Positions 24,616 to 25,753 of a stretch of 25,753 nt of DNA are shown one piece after another. A program made the translations under genes and the position numbers. Positions within the stretch are counted from its first letter, which is position 1, and the number at the start of each line of letters is the position of its first letter. The stretch is from a virus. The stretch spans positions 1 through 25,753 of the IMG/VR virus record IMGVR_UViG_3300023172_000174; one strand, written 5' to 3'. Under the pieces are notes generated by a model. The model searched no databases. It saw only the letters and a program-made list of their open reading frames with translations, and was not told where the DNA came from.

Positions 24616-25524
24616 TCAGTCAGCGTTCGCTAATTTCTGGAAGTAAGAGAAAGCATCCTCGTCTCCGTCATCACTTGCTTCTTCAGCAGTGGCAGCGGCA
24701 CTTACCTTGATCTCAGGAACAGCAGCAACTGGAGCAGGTGCTGGATCAGCAACTGTTTCCATCGCTACTTGCTGTTGAGGAGTATGGGCAGATTCGCCCA
24801 ACACTTCCATCAACTTTGCCTGAAGTTGATCAAACGACTTATAGTTCGCAGGATCGACAAAGGTAGAGATGTCATGCAACGAGTTAACTGCTGCTTGCAG
24901 TTGAACATCGTCACCGTCGAACAATGGTGAAGGTGCTTTAAACTCGGAACGATCATAATTACGATACCCTTCAACGTTGCGAATCTTCAGTTGGAAGTCA
25001 GCACCGTTCCACAGGTCAAACGGATCGACGGGAGTCTCTCCAGGAAACTGTGGTTGCATCAAGTCTTGGATCTTGTCAAAGATCTTTTTACCGAACTGAT
25101 ACATGAAGACTTTACCTTCATTCTCAGGAGCAGAAGGATCAGAGATTACCAAAATGTTAGTAACATAATGGAGTCGTCGTTTCTGCTTACGAACCTGTTC
25201 ACGATCTTCCTCGTTACCAGAGTTCCACAACTTAGAATTATACTCGCCGAGAGGATCCTGCTGACCCAGTGAGGTCAGAGACTTCTCGATGTACCACTTA
25301 CCAGTTGGTCCCTTGAACCCATGGTCCCAGTAGCGAACCCATGGTACTTCACTTTCGGAAGGAAGGAATCGAATGACTGCGTAACCATTGCCTGCCTTAT
25401 CGACAGTTGGTTTCCACATATTGGTATCTTCGGAACGTTCGGTTGAACCACCAGTTGCTTCTTGAGCAGCAGCAACCAGTTTATTGATGTCGTATCGACG
25501 TGATTTTAATGCGTTTAAGTCCAT
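24616..25524 (-). CDS. 32: Single-stranded DNA-binding protein gp32
   Basis: The protein has 302 aa against 301 aa for T4 gp32. It binds single-stranded DNA cooperatively in replication, recombination and repair. The N-terminus LKSRRYDINKL resembles the basic cooperativity segment. NILVISDPSAPENEGKVFMYQFGKKIFDKI (residues 123-152) is nearly the T4 sequence, followed by GETPVDPFDLWNGADFQLKI. The C-terminal tail is Ala/Pro-rich then acidic (EEASDDGDEDAF), as needed for partner binding. The protein has no cysteine at all, so the zinc ribbon of T4 gp32 is absent; the matching region (70-103) is GPTGKWYIEKSL and later residues. The start follows CGGAGAA. It has its own promoters and terminator and a hairpin in its leader. 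Confidence 0.92.
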   Translation of the reverse strand: MDLNALKSRRYDINKLVAAAQEATGGSTERSEDTNMWKPTVDKAGNGYAVIRFLPSESEVPWVRYWDHGFKGPTGKWYIEKSLTSLGQQDPLGEYNSKLWNSGNEEDREQVRKQKRRLHYVTNILVISDPSAPENEGKVFMYQFGKKIFDKIQDLMQPQFPGETPVDPFDLWNGADFQLKIRNVEGYRNYDRSEFKAPSPLFDGDDVQLQAAVNSLHDISTFVDPANYKSFDQLQAKLMEVLGESAHTPQQQVAMETVADPAPAPVAAVPEIKVSAAATAEEASDDGDEDAFSYFQKLANAD

Positions 25525-25532
25525 GTGTATTT

Positions 25533-25537
25533 CTCCG
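25533..25537 (-). promoter_or_regulatory. Ribosome binding site of gene 32
   Basis: CGGAG on the minus strand lies eight bases before ATG 25524. It is one of the strongest binding sites in the window, fitting high expression of gp32. Confidence 0.65.
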
Positions 25538-25569
25538 TATGTCTGAAATGTACAGTGTATTCAAAGTAT

Positions 25570-25591
25570 GTTGAGCAGTATAACGCTCAAC
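25570..25591 (-). promoter_or_regulatory. Hairpin in the gene 32 leader, possible autoregulatory element
   Basis: A perfect 7-bp stem (GTTGAGC with GCTCAAC) closes an 8-nt loop, right at the 5' end of the predicted sigma70 transcript and about 45 nt before the start codon. T4 gp32 is known to repress its own translation by binding a folded 5' element (a pseudoknot) and spreading toward the start. This hairpin stands in the same place; no pseudoknot partner was found. Confidence 0.5.
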
Positions 25592-25593
25592 CA

Positions 25594-25601
25594 TATTTAT
25601 A
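25594..25601 (-). promoter_or_regulatory. T4-type late promoter (TATAAATA) for gene 32
   Basis: A perfect octamer that overlaps the -10 box of the sigma70-type promoter by one base. The start would be near 25588, inside the leader hairpin. T4 gene 32 is also known to have more than one class of promoter. Confidence 0.6.
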
Positions 25602-25629
25602 TAATACTTGATTTTGAACAATATGTCAA
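25601..25629 (-). promoter_or_regulatory. Sigma70-type promoter for gene 32 (TTGACA, 17 nt, TATTAT)
   Basis: A consensus -35 TTGACA (25624-25629) and a near-consensus -10 TATTAT (25601-25606) are separated by exactly 17 nt. The -35 box overlaps the stop codon of the upstream gene. This would allow expression by unmodified host polymerase early in infection. Confidence 0.75.
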
Positions 25630-25753
25630 GCACTTTTTTCACGGTGAGGGAGTCGACTCCCGCCCCAAGAAATCATTATAACTCTCCTGCCTTTAAACAC
25701 AGGTGTCGCTTCATGCCAAAAGTAAGCAGGAAACACGACAGTTTCAAATGGTT
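25626..25753 (-). CDS. Probable 2OG-Fe(II) oxygenase, C-terminal fragment
   Basis: Only the last 41 codons are inside the window; the gene continues past the right edge. The frame reads PFETVVFPAYFWHEATPVFK then GRRVIMISW. This fits the end of 2-oxoglutarate/Fe(II) dioxygenases of the prolyl-hydroxylase type, where a His (the last iron ligand) is followed ten residues later by the Arg that binds 2-oxoglutarate, with a typical FPxxxxHxxTPV and GxR spacing. Such genes are frequent in marine T4-like phages, with unproven substrates. Its stop codon lies in the -35 box of the gp32 promoter. The other two minus-strand frames end sooner and resemble nothing. Confidence is limited by the short visible part. 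Confidence 0.6.
   Translation of the reverse strand, partial: PFETVVFPAYFWHEATPVFKGRRVIMISWGGSRLPHREKSA

Noticed and set aside
25630-25753. Short minus-strand frame ending in KAGEL in the right-hand end
   Set aside because: It has no protein-like pattern; the neighbouring frame shows a clear oxygenase-type ending.

Overview
The window is part of a T4-like myovirus (Caudoviricetes) genome: a late baseplate/tail cluster followed by the single-stranded-DNA-binding gene 32. Recognisable T4 counterparts are gp4, gp6, gp8, gp25, gp26, gp32 and gp53, with more distant ones for gp5 (split over several genes), gp27, gp48 and a gp19/gp54-type tube protein. Several proteins differ from T4 itself in ways I associate with marine T4-like phages such as cyanophages and pelagiphages: a very large DUF4815-like virion protein, a gp8 carrying an inserted Gly-rich module, a fibre-like protein with an NDGTGDTLR N-terminus, and a gp32 without a zinc ribbon. 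The host cannot be told from the sequence.

Layout. Almost everything is on the minus strand, so transcription runs from high to low coordinates. From the right: the C-terminal end of a probable 2OG-Fe(II) oxygenase (25626-25753); gp32 (24616-25524) behind a sigma70-type promoter that overlaps a T4-type late promoter, ending in a TTCG-loop terminator (24583-24604); a small plus-strand gene (24321-24584) divergent from a 201-aa minus-strand gene; a tube-family protein; gp26 with a likely programmed -1 frameshift into a 64-codon extension; a 944-aa probable tape measure; gp4 alone on the plus strand (18855-19358); then a tightly coupled minus-strand operon from gp48 (18800) through gp53, a gp27-like hub, an OB-fold/lysozyme protein, a 341-aa unknown, an amidase protein, a beta-helix spike, gp25, gp6, a 509-aa protein in the gp7 position, a fibre-like protein, gp8 and the DUF4815-like protein, which runs off the left edge. 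Seven of these junctions are single-base TAATG stop/start overlaps or 1-nt gaps. Five perfect TATAAATA late-promoter motifs lie in front of minus-strand genes.

How it fits together. gp26 and its frameshift product occupy the place of the lambda G/GT tail-assembly chaperones immediately before the tape measure. The gp27-like protein, OB/lysozyme protein, amidase protein and beta-helix spike would make the central hub and needle. gp53, gp25, gp6, the 509-aa protein and gp8 would make the wedges, and gp48 with the tube-like protein would cap or start the tube.

The most interesting region is 9875-15808. The job done in T4 by the single protein gp5 (OB fold, lysozyme, beta-helix) is spread over four genes here. 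They carry three different peptidoglycan-type domains: a phage-lysozyme-2-like domain, a T7-lysozyme-like amidase and a Hedgehog/M15-like fold. Each has non-canonical residues at positions that are normally catalytic or zinc-binding. No tRNA, CRISPR array, insertion sequence or origin was seen, and no gene-free stretch exceeds about 100 bases.
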